The translations under genes were made by a program, and so were the position numbers. From Pseudorasbora parva (lineage: Eukaryota > Chordata > Actinopteri > Cypriniformes > Gobionidae), in the NCBI RefSeq assembly GCF_024679245.1, contig NC_090184.1:18724644-18788643 (forward strand): 64,000 nucleotides of DNA. The letters run 5' to 3'. Below the pieces are notes generated by a model. It saw only the letters and a list, made by a program, of their open reading frames with translations, did no database searches and was not told where the DNA came from. Shown here piece after piece: positions 11,013 to 21,921 of the stretch (positions are counted from its first letter, which is position 1; the number at the start of each line of letters is the position of its first letter).

Positions 11013-13117
11013 ATTTTATTTTATGTTTTGCACAGACAAAGCCACTGGAGTCAAATGAATTACTTGTATGATTTCTTTACTAACTTTCTGAGGCTTGAAA
11101 GTGGTAGTTGCGTAGACTGTCAATGAGTTCTCTCAGATTTCATTAAAAAGATAATTTGTGCTCAGAAGAGAAACGCAAGTCGTACAGGTCTGGAACGACA
11201 TGATGTTGAGTAATTAATGACTGAATTTTCACTTTTGGGTGAACTATAAATGTAAAACTTCTGATTTCAGATTCTTTGAGGGTATTTGTTGTGTTTGTGA
11301 ACAGTGTTTTTTTTAAACTGTCTGTTTTGCAAGAATGTTATTTCGAGTACATCGACTGTTGACTGAGACTACCAGCAATATATGACTAATATTTGACTGA
11401 CTTTGAGCTGAATATGAATCCCCATCATGAAGGGCAGAGCTCAAACCTTGGCAAAGGCTTTATCTGAAAACATGACTGTTTCGAACTTTAGCATGACACT
11501 TGATGGTTGAGTTGTCACAGCATGGCAGCTCTTGGACTCATGTCTCATGACATCATGTCTGTCTGTGCCAGATAAGAGAACTGATAAACAGAGGAAGACT
11601 CCTGAATAAAGCAATTAATCAGCACCGTGGGCTTCCAAAAAGCCTGCTCTGACATCTGACAGAGGCCTTAGGCTAGTTATTTAAGGTTATGAGTCAAAGT
11701 ATGCCTGGAAATTAATTGATTTTTAGCTTATAGTTTCACATGTGTGTCAGTGTGCAAGCATGTGTGGGTTTGTGCTTGTGTGTACCCTATGAGGTGATGA
11801 GTAACACACATATGGTAGATATCAGTGACATGAGGAGGAGCAGACACCCCGATGAGTACTCACACACCCTGTCTCCCCATCCTGTCTCCATAGTCCCTAA
11901 AGGGACTTCATAGTAACTCTATCCCGTACATGCTATACTCAAAGGTGCTGTGCTGGTGGGGGTGTTTGTGTGTGTTTCTGTGCAAATGTGTGTTTTTTGT
12001 GTACAGAGCTGGTAACAGCACTAACATTACGGAAAAAATATATATTTTACCTAAATTACCTTTTTTTGAAGGAAAGAAATGAATATACTTTTCCGCAAGC
12101 AAACATTCAACTGATTAAAAGTGACAGTAAATCTTTATAATCTTCGACATTTATTTAAAATAAATGGTGTTTAGTCATGAAAACGCTTGGGATAGTCTGT
12201 AATACATTTTATTAATGTAAATGGAATTTGGATGGGTTTGGTCTTGGCAGACTATAGGGGCCGTTCATATTTTCACGATCTGAGCACATGGTCTGAGAGC
12301 CTGATCTCCCAATCCCTTTAAAAGCCAGTTGCACTTGCACCACGATGGATTCGCTATTTACATGGCGGAATTTGCAAGCGGAAAGACTGAGCGCTTCTCT
12401 GAGCGAATCCTTTTATTTTTAATATTTAAACATATTTGTGTGTAATAAGCAGAGAGTACGCGCATTGTGCACCCACCTATAGACTACAAAATAAATACTG
12501 CAGTCGATTTCAGTTTCAAAATAGCAGCTCGGCAACAATGCGTTTCAGATGATGGGTGAACGGATTTGCATTTGCTATTTAAACAACGTAACGCAGGACA
12601 TGAAAATGAAAACTGCGTCAGGCTGAAACTAGCAAAAAAACACTTGCATCACGCCTGCCGTCGCATTGCGGCAGATCTGCTGCTCAAAGCACGTATGACT
12701 GACTTCTGTTAAATGCTCAAAACGAAGGGAAACATGCGGCCTCTGCTAGAGAAAGGGACCCAGATATCAGATCTATGCAGGTGGTGCTGGGGAGGTGGAG
12801 GATCAGAATAAGAATTTGCATAGCGCGTGGAGTCAATGTATTCGTTTGGATGCATCATGGTTATAAAGGGAAGTATTAATGAAAACATGAACACCATTGG
12901 CTGTGGAAGTTACATGGAAACAATCAGAACACGAATAATCTTTCACGGCTGAACTATTCATTTAAGTGGCACAACTGTTGTCAACATTGATAATAATAAT
13001 AAATGTTTCTTGAGCACCAAATAAGCATATTAGAATGTTTTCTGAAGGATCATGTGACACTGAAGACTGGAGTAGAAATAGAATAGAAAGTAGAATTAAT
13101 TTATAATGATATCTTAG
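11013..13117. other. non-coding, scattered repeat pieces
   Basis: No gene. A single arm of the GGGTTAGTTCACCC family lies at 11180-11240. A GC-richer block at about 12255-12680 (GGGGCCGTTCATATTTTC onward) looks like part of an old DNA transposon but has no visible partner end. A reverse fragment of the repeat seen at 3118-3492 lies at about 12990-13110. Confidence 0.4.
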
Positions 13118-13954
13118 GGGTGCCCTAGAATGAGTTGAAACAATAGTTTAAATTGTTCTCTGATATCTACTTTAGGGTATATATGACTTATTTAAGGGTT
13201 AAAATTGTCCAGATACGATTTTACAGGTCCATTTACAAACCCCAGAAATTGTCCATAGGATATAATGCTCTGTTTTTGCCTTTTTTGGAAGAGTCATGAA
13301 TATTAATAGAGTTCGGCTCTGATTGGCTGTTTCACTGAGCGACTCTTTTCAGAGACAGAAACACATCTACCTTATACTGTCAATCCTGGAGAGATTATGC
13401 ATCCAACCTTATGTTTGATCCTGTTTCTGACGAAGATAAAGATTTTGAGAAACAACTAATTGTGTTGAGCTTGGAAATGGACGCTTTTGAGTGGTAAGTT
13501 TAGTCTTTATTTTCAGTAAGACCTGCAAAATGTAACGTCAGGACTATAACCTTAGCATACATGTGAACTAGCATTACTTTACACGTTAACTCATATCGTC
13601 AGCAGTCACTACTTTGTTTTTAGCATTTAAAAAAAAATGTAATCACTGTAATGCGTCACTGTTTGATTTTACAACGATAGCTTCTTCCCTTTGAATCACA
13701 AACTCTAAAAAACAGCGAACTGGGTAACGATAGCACACAAATATGTTGTTTGTACAGTACAGTAGCCTACAGGTGTTTTTTGGTTTTTTTTTTTTTTACA
13801 AATTGACGATGCCTTGTCAAATTATTACAACTTAAATGGTGGAGATGACGTTAGCTAGAAAGGATTGAGTGAGCGATCTGTAAGCAACTAACTTTAAACT
13901 GAAATTGAACAAATTTACTGCAAATACAAAAATATGTCAGCAAATTAAGTTGTG

Positions 13955-15310
13955 GCGCTGTAAGATCCAAATTTAATATCTTGTATGACTTCCATGAGCT
14001 TGAAGGACTGCATCCATGCGGTTTGGCAAGGATTCATACAATTTATTGATGAAGTCATCAGGAATACATGCAGGTCTTGCATGCCTCCCAGAGTTCATCA
14101 ATATTCTTTGGTTTCGTCTTCCATGCGTCCTCTTTCATCCTACCCCACATATGCTCAATGATGTTCATGTCTGGTGACTGGGCTGGCCAATCCTGGAGCA
14201 TCTTGATCCTCTTCGCCTTGAGGAACTTTGATGTGGAGATGGAAGTATGCGATGGAGCACCGTCCTGCTGCAGAATTTGGCCTCTTTTATGGTTGGGAAT
14301 AAGAGGTAGCTAAGATTTCTTGGTATTTTAGACTATTGATGTTGCCTTCCACCCTGCTGATCTCTCGCACACCCCCATACTGGATGTAACCACAGACCTT
14401 GATTTTTCCGCCACCAAACTTCACTGTTTTCCGGGTGAATCTCAGATCCATTCTGGCTCCAGTAGGTCTCCTGCAATATTTGCGGCGACTGTGGTGTAAT
14501 TCAACAGAAGAATCATCAGAAAATCCACCTTCTGCCACTTTTCCTGCATCCATCCTTTTAGCAGGCTGTGGGCCTTGGCAAATGCCACACGGTTTTTCAA
14601 TTGTCTTTTGTTTAGTGCTGGCTTCTGGGCACTGATTCGACCATGGAGGCCATTTCGAGACAGAATCCGACAAACTGTTCTGGTTGACACAGGGACTTCA
14701 GGTGACCAGGTCTCGTGGAGCTCTGCTGCAGTGGAAAATGGGCTGGCCTTGGATTTTCGAGCTAACAAACGGTCCGCTCGAGCAGTTGTCTTGCGGGGTC
14801 TGCCTGATCTGGGCTTGTCAAAAACGTCTCCAGTCTCTTCAAATCTTTTTTTTATCCTCTGTACTTGACGCTGAGACACATTGAAGGTGTCTGCCACATC
14901 AGCAGTGGATCTGGTCTTCAGCCTCTTGATAATCAAAACTTTAGTCTCAGGGTGAATCTTAGGCATGTTTGCAGAGGTCTAGTTGCAGTTGATGTGAAGG
15001 TCTAGCGTACTGGGGTTCTTTTTATACACACTTGAGACCTAATTGATCCATTATTAGTCACAGGTGAAGCTCATATGACAAGGTGACAACACTTATGTGT
15101 TTGCAAAAATTGACTCAATGGGCTTTACCAAGCTGTGAATATTAGAATACTTTTTGAAAGTTTAGTTTTTCACTGAAACATTATCACAAAAGCTGGTGGG
15201 ATTAAAATGAGCCATTTCTTGTAAAAAAAAATCTTGATTAGAAATATATTTCAGCGGCACTTTAGGTCAATTTGTACACAAGCGACAAGACTTTTGTCAG
15301 GGACTGTAGT
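13955..15310 (-). mobile_element. Tc1-like element inside copy B
   Basis: The right terminal repeat ends AAGACTTTTGTCAGGGACTG then TAG-TA. The left terminal repeat is eroded, and the boundary near 13955 is set by where copy B sequence stops. It carries one transposase gene on the minus strand (14068-14966), broken by frameshift. Copy A lacks this element at the matching place. Confidence 0.85.
14068..14966 (-). pseudogene. Tc1-like transposase, frameshifted
   Basis: The minus-strand start at 14966 opens with a paired-type DNA-binding region: MPKIHPETKVLIIKRLKTRS, VSQRQVQRIKKRFEETGDV, the linker KPRSGRPRKTTA, then an HTH at SKASPFSTAAELHE. The frame shifts near 14470-14530. The second frame gives FSDDSSVELHH (first catalytic Asp) and FGGGKIKVCGYIQYGG. 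A further frame near 14070-14300 gives QDGAPSHT (second Asp) and the NIIEHMW segment (third acidic residue). DDE transposase, cut-and-paste into TA sites; inactive here. Confidence 0.88.
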
Positions 15311-15927
15311 ATATTAACTTTGACATTTGTCATACTGATGTATACTACTTGGAGTTTCCTATTGTTACTGTACTAGCATCTTGCGTTAGATCTAGACAAC
15401 ATAGGGGATATTATCGTTAATGTTGTCTCACTAAGAAACTTCCAGTTTAATCAGAAATTGTTTGGACGCTGAGTGAAGCCTGCTTGATATTGTCCCGTTT
15501 AGAAAAACTGTCTGTGGTGAAATGGGCCGAGCAAACGAACAATTTTTAATTAAATCTTTGTGGTATCCGGTTATAGATAAACATGCCTGTTGACTGTTTT
15601 GTTCAGTGGGAAGGGTCTGAAAAGTCCCCACCTCCCCTGCACAGCCTGGAACATAACATCTATTTCCATGATCTGCCATTTTCGCTATCCTCGTGTGATG
15701 TATGCGCTGCCGTATATCAATGTTGGAGACGATTTTAGACCCAGCGATTGCATCACAGTTGGCGTTCGCCTGAAAATCACCTGTTTTTCCGTGTTTTTTT
15801 ACAAACAACATTTACATATAATGGAGGAAATAATGATGTTTGAGACTCACTGTATGTCATGTACTGAATTCTTGTTATTTAACTATGCTATGTTTAATTA
15901 CTTTTTTTCAATTTAGGGCACCTTTAA

Positions 15928-16427
<500 letters not shown>

Positions 16428-16630
16428 TTTGAAGAGTAGGAAGCCCCTAGTCTCCTGTGTGAAAACAAGCTGGCAGAGAGATGTCCTCCGGTCACATCAA
16501 AGTAAACACACACACAACAGAGGAAGTAAGCACAGACCCACTGGGGTCAAAGGTCACCACAGTGGCATTGTTGGGAAAGCAGAACGGATACTGAGTGGAC
16601 TGTGACATGTCCAGAGAAGCTCTTGAGTGA

Positions 16631-16730
<100 letters not shown>

Positions 16731-17091
16731 CCCGTGAGAATAGGAAATACACTGTGCACTAAATGCAGATGCACTAAATCTGACTGCTGTATTGACAACC
16801 AGCCAAAGTGTCCCATCCAAAACTGGCTCCTCTTCTTAAAGATGTTTTTGTTAACTAAATGGCCTGCGAATCAATGAAACATCCTGTGATTGTGTGTTTT
16901 GGGGAAGGTGTGTTGTGCATTTGATATGAGTTGGTTTACTGCAGAGGATACAAGTATCTAAATTAACAGGTGAGATGCCCAAGGACAGTCATGATACATT
17001 GTTTAATGTTCCTGTTTTTTGCAAAGGTTTATTTTTTGCACAGTATCAAATTAAATTGAGTATCGATGCACATGTACAGTATGTTCTGGTG

Positions 17092-17095
<4 letters not shown>

Positions 17096-17156
<61 letters not shown>
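17096..17156. repeat. (TA)n microsatellite
   Basis: About 61 bp of alternating AT. The flank that follows (17157-17304) is AT-rich repeat-like sequence into which the LTR element inserted. Confidence 0.97.
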
Positions 17157-17159
<3 letters not shown>

Positions 17160-17433
17160 TTGCAAAAACATTTACATACACCTTGCAGAATCTGCAAAAT
17201 GTCAATGATTTTAACAAAATAAGAGGGATCATACAAAATGCATGTTATTTTTCATTTAGTGCTGTCCTGAACACGATATTTTACATAAAAGATGTTTACA
17301 TATATGTGGCAAGGGGGGCGTGGTTCAGCGAGGTCTGCAGCGGGAGAGAGAGCCGCGGGACGAGCGGTAAGTGAGTGGGTTGGACGCAGATTAATAACAC
17401 CTGTCTCTTGTTCCAGTAATGAGCACGGAGAGG

Positions 17434-17440
17434 GTATAAA
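17434..17440 (+). promoter_or_regulatory. LTR TATA box
   Basis: GGGTATAAAACATTGG in the LTR centre is a good core-promoter TATA. With AATAAA at 17610-17615 it brackets the expected R region. The same pair occurs in the 3' LTR at +4212 bp. Confidence 0.7.
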
Positions 17441-17609
17441 ACATTGGTGGAACCGGAGACCAGGGAGAGAGAGAGTCGGACGGTTGATGCCAGAGACACT
17501 GAGACTGAGAAACCGGAAGCCGGAAGTGCCGACCCGGAAGTGATCATTGTTGTTTTGAGTTTTGACGGAAGTCACACGCTGAGTGTGCCGTTTGGTTATT
17601 GATATACAA

Positions 17610-17615
17610 AATAAA
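17610..17615 (+). terminator. LTR polyadenylation signal
   Basis: AATAAA about 170 bp after the TATA box, followed by a T/C-rich stretch; consistent with 3'-end formation in the downstream LTR copy (21822-21827). Confidence 0.6.
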
Positions 17616-17686
17616 AGAGAAAGCATCAACCGTCCAGCCGACCCCCGTGTCCTCTTCCTTCCTCACACATACGAACATTGTTACAC

Positions 17687-17704
17687 TGGTGCCGAAACCC
17701 GGGA
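17687..17704 (+). other. primer binding site for tRNA-Phe
   Basis: TGGTGCCGAAACCCGGGA starts one base after the LTR. It is the exact complement of the last 18 bases of vertebrate tRNA-Phe(GAA), whose 3' end is CCCGGGTTTCGGCACCA. This is where minus-strand DNA synthesis would be primed. Confidence 0.9.
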
Positions 17705-17728
17705 AGGAAGCAGGACAGCGCCGCCGCC

Positions 17729-18756
17729 ATGCAGACGCCCTCCGCCTCGCCGTTTGCGGACATTATCACCTCTCTCGCGGCCCTCCACCAGGATCAACAT
17801 CAGGCTATGCTGGACCTTCGGGCGGACCAAGAGCGCCGCTTCGCGGCCATCGTCCAAGGCCAGCAAGAGGACCGCGAGAGGTTCCGGAGCTGGATTGACC
17901 GGGAGGTTCGCGCCGAGGCCGCCGGGCTGGCCAGCGCACCGGTCCACGTGCCCCTGCACAAGATGGGGCCACAGGATGACCCGGAGGCCTTCATTGATCT
18001 GTTCCAGAAGGCCGCGGAGGCCTGCGGGTGGCCCCGGGCACAGTGGCCGGTGCACCTAATACCACTGCTCTCGGGAGAAGCCCAGGCGGCCGCCCAACAA
18101 CTGCCGGTGGCGAACCTCCTGGAGTATGAAGATCTGAAGAGGGCCATTCTTCAGCGGGTCGGCCGGACCCCAGAACAGCATCGCCAAAGATTCCGCTCCT
18201 TGGAATGGGGCGAGGCCGGCCGACCCTTCGCGATGGCCCAACAGCTCCGGGACTCGTGCCGCAAATGGCTACTGGCCGGTGGAAGCGACGTGGACCACAT
18301 CGTCAATCTGGTGGTACTGGAGCAATTCATCGCTCGGCTACCGAAGAAGACCGCCGAGTGGGTCCAGTGCCACCGGCCCACGTCGCTGACGACGGCCATC
18401 AACCTGGCGGAGGACCACCTGGTGGCGTGCCCGGGGGTCGGCGAACCCCTACTAACCTCTCCCTCTCTCTCTCCCCCCTCTGTTTCTCCCTCTCGTCCTG
18501 TCCCTCTCCCTAGGTCCCGCCCTCCGGGCCCTCCTCGGATTCCCCCCAGAGGCCGGGGTGGGATGGGCCCTGGACCGTTCGGGAGTTCGCGGGCTCCGCC
18601 CAGGGGGGCGGGGCTGCTGGGGGCGGGGGGTGACAATGGCTCTGGTTCCACGCCCTCCCCGCGCTCATTCTCCAACCCACTCCCCGCCGCCGGGGCCTGG
18701 GCTGGCCTGCTGGCGGTGCGGTGATCCGGATCATTTTGAGACTGATTCTCTCGGAC
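17729..18756 (+). pseudogene. Gag of the Gmr1-like element, SCAN-like capsid domain, frameshifted
   Basis: The start ATG (17729, context CCGCCATGC) is the first after the primer site. Residues about 1-60 are Gln/Arg-rich helical. About 70-235 is capsid: HKMGPQDDPEAFIDLFQKAA, then FRSLEWGEAGRPFAMAQQLR and VLEQFIARLPKKTAEWVQ. The latter half resembles the SCAN domain of vertebrate zinc-finger proteins, which is considered derived from Gmr1-type Gag. A Pro/Arg/Gly-rich region follows. The first frame stops at 18724. The nucleocapsid knuckle CWRCGDPDHFETDS lies in the next frame (frame change near 18665-18685), and its last ligand is Ser (TCT) instead of Cys. Role when intact: particle formation and RNA packaging. 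Confidence 0.88.
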
Positions 18757-20066
18757 CGCGATGACTTCCCTCTGGGGCAGTCACAAGATGAAACCCTTAA
18801 GAACGCTTTCCAACAGGTCCGATCGATCGACGGACAGTCTCTCCAACCTGCCTTGCCTGTCTCCTACCCTTATTTTGCCATAATAAAGGATCGGTTGTAT
18901 CGAGTGACCCAAGACACTCAGACAAAGTTAGATACAACCCAGTTATTAGTACCGAAGAGCCGCCGGGAAATGCTTTTCCAGGTGGCTCACTCTAACCCGA
19001 TGGCGGGCCACCTGGGGCAGGCGGCCACACTGAATTGCTTAATGACCCGATTTTTTTTGGCCAGGCATTCATGACAACGTGCGCAGGTGGTGCGCGTCTT
19101 GTCCTGAATGTCAGTTGGTGAATCCACTGGCCGCCCCAAAAGCGCCCTTGCGCCCACTTCCATTAATGCAGGTCCCCTTCGAAAGAATTGCGATGGACCT
19201 CATCGGGCCATTAGAGCGATCCGCACGCGGCCATCGTTTTGCGTTAGTTATCGTGGACAACGCAACACGATATCCGGAAGCAGTGGCCCTCCGCAACATC
19301 TCCGCGAAGAGTGTTGTGGACGCACTGTTTCGACTAATCTCCCGGGTGGGGATTCCGAAAGAGATCCTCACTGATCAAGGCACGGCGTTTATGTCACGTA
19401 CATTAAGCGAACTATACGGGTTATTGGGCATTAAGTCCATTCGAACAAGCGTTTATCACCCACAAACGGACGGCTTGGTCGAACGGTTTAATCGCACACT
19501 TAAATCCATGATCCGTAAGTTTGTGCAGGAAGACGCCAAAAATTGGGATAGGTGGTTAGAACCCCTCTTATTTGCCGTGCGGGAGGTCCCACAAGCCTCC
19601 ACGGGGTTTTCCCCCTTCGAGCTTCTCTACGGGCGCCAGCCACGGGGGGTGCTGGACGTCCTGCGAGAAACTTGGGAGGAGGGGCCTTCTTTGGCGAAGA
19701 ATGAAATTCAATATGTGCTGGACTTGCGAACAAAACTCCACACCTTGGGGCGGCTATCTAGGGAGAATTTGTTGCAAGCCCAGGACCGCCAGAGCCGGTC
19801 ATATAACAGGGGTACGAAGCTACGCAAATTCACACCGGGAGAGAAAGTGCTTGTATTACTCCCTACGTCGAGCTCTAAATTAATGTCAAAGTGGCAGGGG
19901 CCGTTTGAGGTCGCACGACAGATTGGAGACCTCAATTATGAAGTGATACGATCCGATAGGAACGGGGCACGTCAAATATACCACCTCAACCTCCTTAAGA
20001 AATGGAATGAGGTGGAATCAGTGTTGTTGGCAACGGTGATCGGGGGAGAGGATGATCTCGGGCGCG
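18757..20066 (+). pseudogene. integrase of the Gmr1-like element, split by a frameshift
   Basis: The N-terminal part (from about 18757, first frame to 19074) ends in the zinc-binding region: AHSNPMAGHLGQAATLNC supplies two His. The matching Cys pair, WCASCPECQ, lies in the next frame after an 8-T run at 19051-19058, where one extra T would explain the break. The core (frame 19079-20110) has catalytic residues D40 (AMDLIGPL), D99 (LTDQGTAF) and E135 (DGLVERFNRTL) with DD35E spacing, numbered from the Met at 19079. The C-terminus has a GPY/F-type module (KWQGPFEVARQIGDLNYEV). It joins reversed DNA ends to the target. It lies before the RT, as in Gmr1 elements. No aspartic protease (DTG/DSG) separates it from Gag. 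Confidence 0.9.
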
Positions 20067-21499
20067 CTGGCCCCTGGGGGAGATCATCTCTCACCGTCCC
20101 AACTCACTGATTTATCGAAATTACAGGCGGAGTTCGCCGACGTGTTCTCGCCCCTACCGGGACGTACCAACTTGATTCAGCACCATATCGAGACCGAGCC
20201 GGGCGTGGTAGTTCGCAGCCGGCCGTATCGTTTGCCTGAACACAAGAAAAAGGTAGTTCAGGAAGAATTAGGGGCAATGCTCGACATGGGAGTAATAGAG
20301 GAGTCCAACAGTGACTGGGCGAGCCCGATAGTTTTGGTCCCCAAAACCGACGGCTCGGTCAGGTTCTGTGTGGACTACCGCAAGGTGAACGCAGTGTCGA
20401 AATTCGACGCATATCCAATGCCGCGGGTTGACGAGTTGCTTGATCGGTTGGGCACGGCTCGATTTTATTCGACACTGGACTTAACAAAGGGCTATTGGCA
20501 GATCCCCTTGTCTCCATTGTCCAAAGAAAAGACAGCTTTCACCACGCCGTTTGGATTGCACCAATTTGTCACGCTTCCTTTCGGCTTGTTCGGGGCGCCC
20601 GCGACCTTCCAGCGACTCATGGATAGGATTTTGCGTCCCCATGCCGCATATGCTGCTGCCTATTTGGATGACATCGTGATTTATAGTCACGATTGGCAGC
20701 GGCATATGCAGCATGTTAGGGCGGTCCTGAGGTCGCTGAGGGGAGCGGGGCTCACGGCCAACCCAAAGAAGTGTGCGATTGGGCGGGTGGAAGTAAGGTA
20801 TCTGGGCTTCCACTTGGGTCATGGACAGGTGCGTCCCCAAATTGATAAGACTGCCGCAATTGCAACCTGTCCGAGGCCCAAGACCAAAAAGGAGGTAAGA
20901 CAGTTCTTGGGGCTAGCGGGATATTACAGACGGTTTATACCAAATTATTCGGACCTCACCAGCCCTTTGACTGATTTTACTAGAAAGGGGCTACCAGATA
21001 CGGTCCAGTGGACGGAGCCGTGTCAACAGGCTTTTAGCCAAGTTAAGGCTGCTCTATGTGGCGGGCCGCTTTTACACTACCCTGACTTTTCTCTCCCTTT
21101 CTTGTTGCAGACTGACGCGTCGGACAGGGGGCTGGGCGCAGTCCTGGCCCAGGAGGTGGAGGGGGGGGAGCGGCCGGTGCTGCACGTTAGCCGTAAGCTC
21201 TCCAAGAGGGAAGCTAAGTACAGCACCATAGAGAAGGAGTGTCTGGCCATCAGGTGGGCCGTTCTCACCCTCCGCTACTACCTCCTGGGGCGGGAGTTCA
21301 CCCTCTGTTCGGACCATGCTCCTCTCCAATGGCTCCACCGCATGAAGGATACCACGCGCGGATCACCCGTTGGTATCTAGCTCTTCAGCCGTTTAAGTTC
21401 AAGGTGGTCCACAGGCCGGGTGCTCAGATGGATGTGGCCGATTTCCTCTCCAGAAATGGGGGGAGGGGGGGCTGCAGGCCGGACGGCTCCCCGGCCTGA
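20052..21499 (+). pseudogene. reverse transcriptase-RNase H of the Gmr1-like element, frameshifted at the end
   Basis: The long frame (20052-21380) overlaps the end of the integrase frame, so another frame change separates them near 20060. RT motifs in order: DWASPIVLVPKTDGSVRFCV, DYRKVNAVSKFDAYPMP, FYSTLDLTKGYWQIPLS, TPFGLHQFVTLPFGLFGAPA, YLDDIVIYSHDWQ (catalytic box near residue 205), FLGLAGYYRRFIPNYS. RNase H follows with QTDASDRGLGAVLAQE, STIEKECLAIRWAV and LCSDHAPLQWLHRMKD, giving the D, E, D residues. A one-base change near 21350 moves the final segment (ITRWYLALQPFKFKVVHRPG, ending DVADFLSRN) to another frame, ending near 21499. It copies genomic RNA to DNA and degrades the RNA strand. 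Confidence 0.93.
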
Positions 21500-21502
21500 G
21501 TC

Positions 21503-21516
21503 GGGCGGTGGGGGTA
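21503..21516 (+). other. polypurine tract
   Basis: GGGCGGTGGGGGTA immediately before the 3' LTR is purine-rich, at the place where plus-strand priming occurs. It is interrupted by C and T, so it is a weak tract. Confidence 0.5.
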
Positions 21517-21897
21517 TGGGGCAAGGGGGGCGTGGTTCAGCGAGGTCTGCAGCGGGAGAGAGAGCCGCGGGACGAGCGGTAAGTGAGTGGGTTGGACGCA
21601 GATTAATAACACCTGTCTCTTGTTCCAGTAATGAGCACGGAGAGGGTATAAAACATTGGTGGAACCGGAGACCAGGGAGAGAGAGAGTCGGATGGTTGAT
21701 GCCAGAGACACTGAGACTGAGAAACCGGAAGCCGGAAGTGCCGACCCGGAAGTGATCATTGTTGTTTTGAGTTTTGACGGAAGTCACACGCTGAGTGTGC
21801 CGTTTGGTTATTGATATACAAAATAAAAGAGAAAGCATCAACCGTCCAGCCGACCCCCGTGTCCTCTTCCTTCCTCACACATACGAACATTGTTACA
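21517..21897 (+). repeat. 3' LTR of the Gmr1-like element
   Basis: 381 bp, begins TGGGGCAAGG and ends CATTGTTACA. It is followed by the target duplication ATATA (21898-21902). Confidence 0.97.
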
Positions 21898-21921
21898 ATA
21901 TAGTTTGCAAGACAAAAACAA

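Larger units (their letters stand above)
13118..15923 (+). mobile_element. TTAA-target (Kolobok-like) element, copy B, interrupted
   Basis: The left end reads GGGTGCCCTAGAATGA after TTAG (13114-13117, probably a mutated TTAA). The right end reads TTTAGGGCACCT before TTAA (15924-15927). The terminal inverted repeat is GGTGCCCTA followed by an A-rich stretch. Arms match copy A (3620-6163). An open stretch at 13400-13493 reads LMFDPVSDEDKDFEKQ and ends at a good splice donor TG|GTAAGTTT. On the minus strand 15431-15811 is open and includes GNRCYVPGCAGEVGTFQTLP, possibly a degraded zinc-binding (THAP-like) start. THAP domains occur in Kolobok transposases, but the second Cys/His pair is not visible. 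A Tc1-like element is inserted at 13955-15310. Confidence 0.62.
17305..17685 (+). repeat. 5' LTR of the Gmr1-like element
   Basis: 381 bp, begins TGTGGCAAGG and ends GAACATTGTTACA (TG...CA). It differs from the 3' LTR only at base 3 (T/G) and at 17481 (C versus T at 21693). It contains a TATA-like box and an AATAAA. Confidence 0.97.
17305..21897 (+). mobile_element. Ty3/gypsy LTR retrotransposon of the Gmr1 type (IN before RT)
   Basis: A complete 4593-bp insertion: 5' LTR, tRNA-Phe primer site, gag with a CCHC-like knuckle, integrase, reverse transcriptase plus RNase H, purine-rich tract, 3' LTR. A perfect 5-bp target duplication ATATA flanks it (17300-17304 and 21898-21902). The RT and RNase H are gypsy-type, yet integrase comes first, the arrangement described for the Gmr1 lineage of deuterostome gypsy elements. 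The LTRs match at 379 of 381 positions, so insertion is recent. Coding is interrupted by several frame changes and no protease is present, so the copy is not autonomous. Its GC content is higher than the flanks. Confidence 0.95.

Noticed and set aside
14399..14884. Plus-strand frames over the Tc1-like transposase
   Set aside because: They are complements of the minus-strand pseudogene.
18650..18724. Gag frame change as programmed ribosomal frameshifting
   Set aside because: No slippery heptamer with a clear downstream structure was seen, and other frame breaks in the same element look like ordinary indels.
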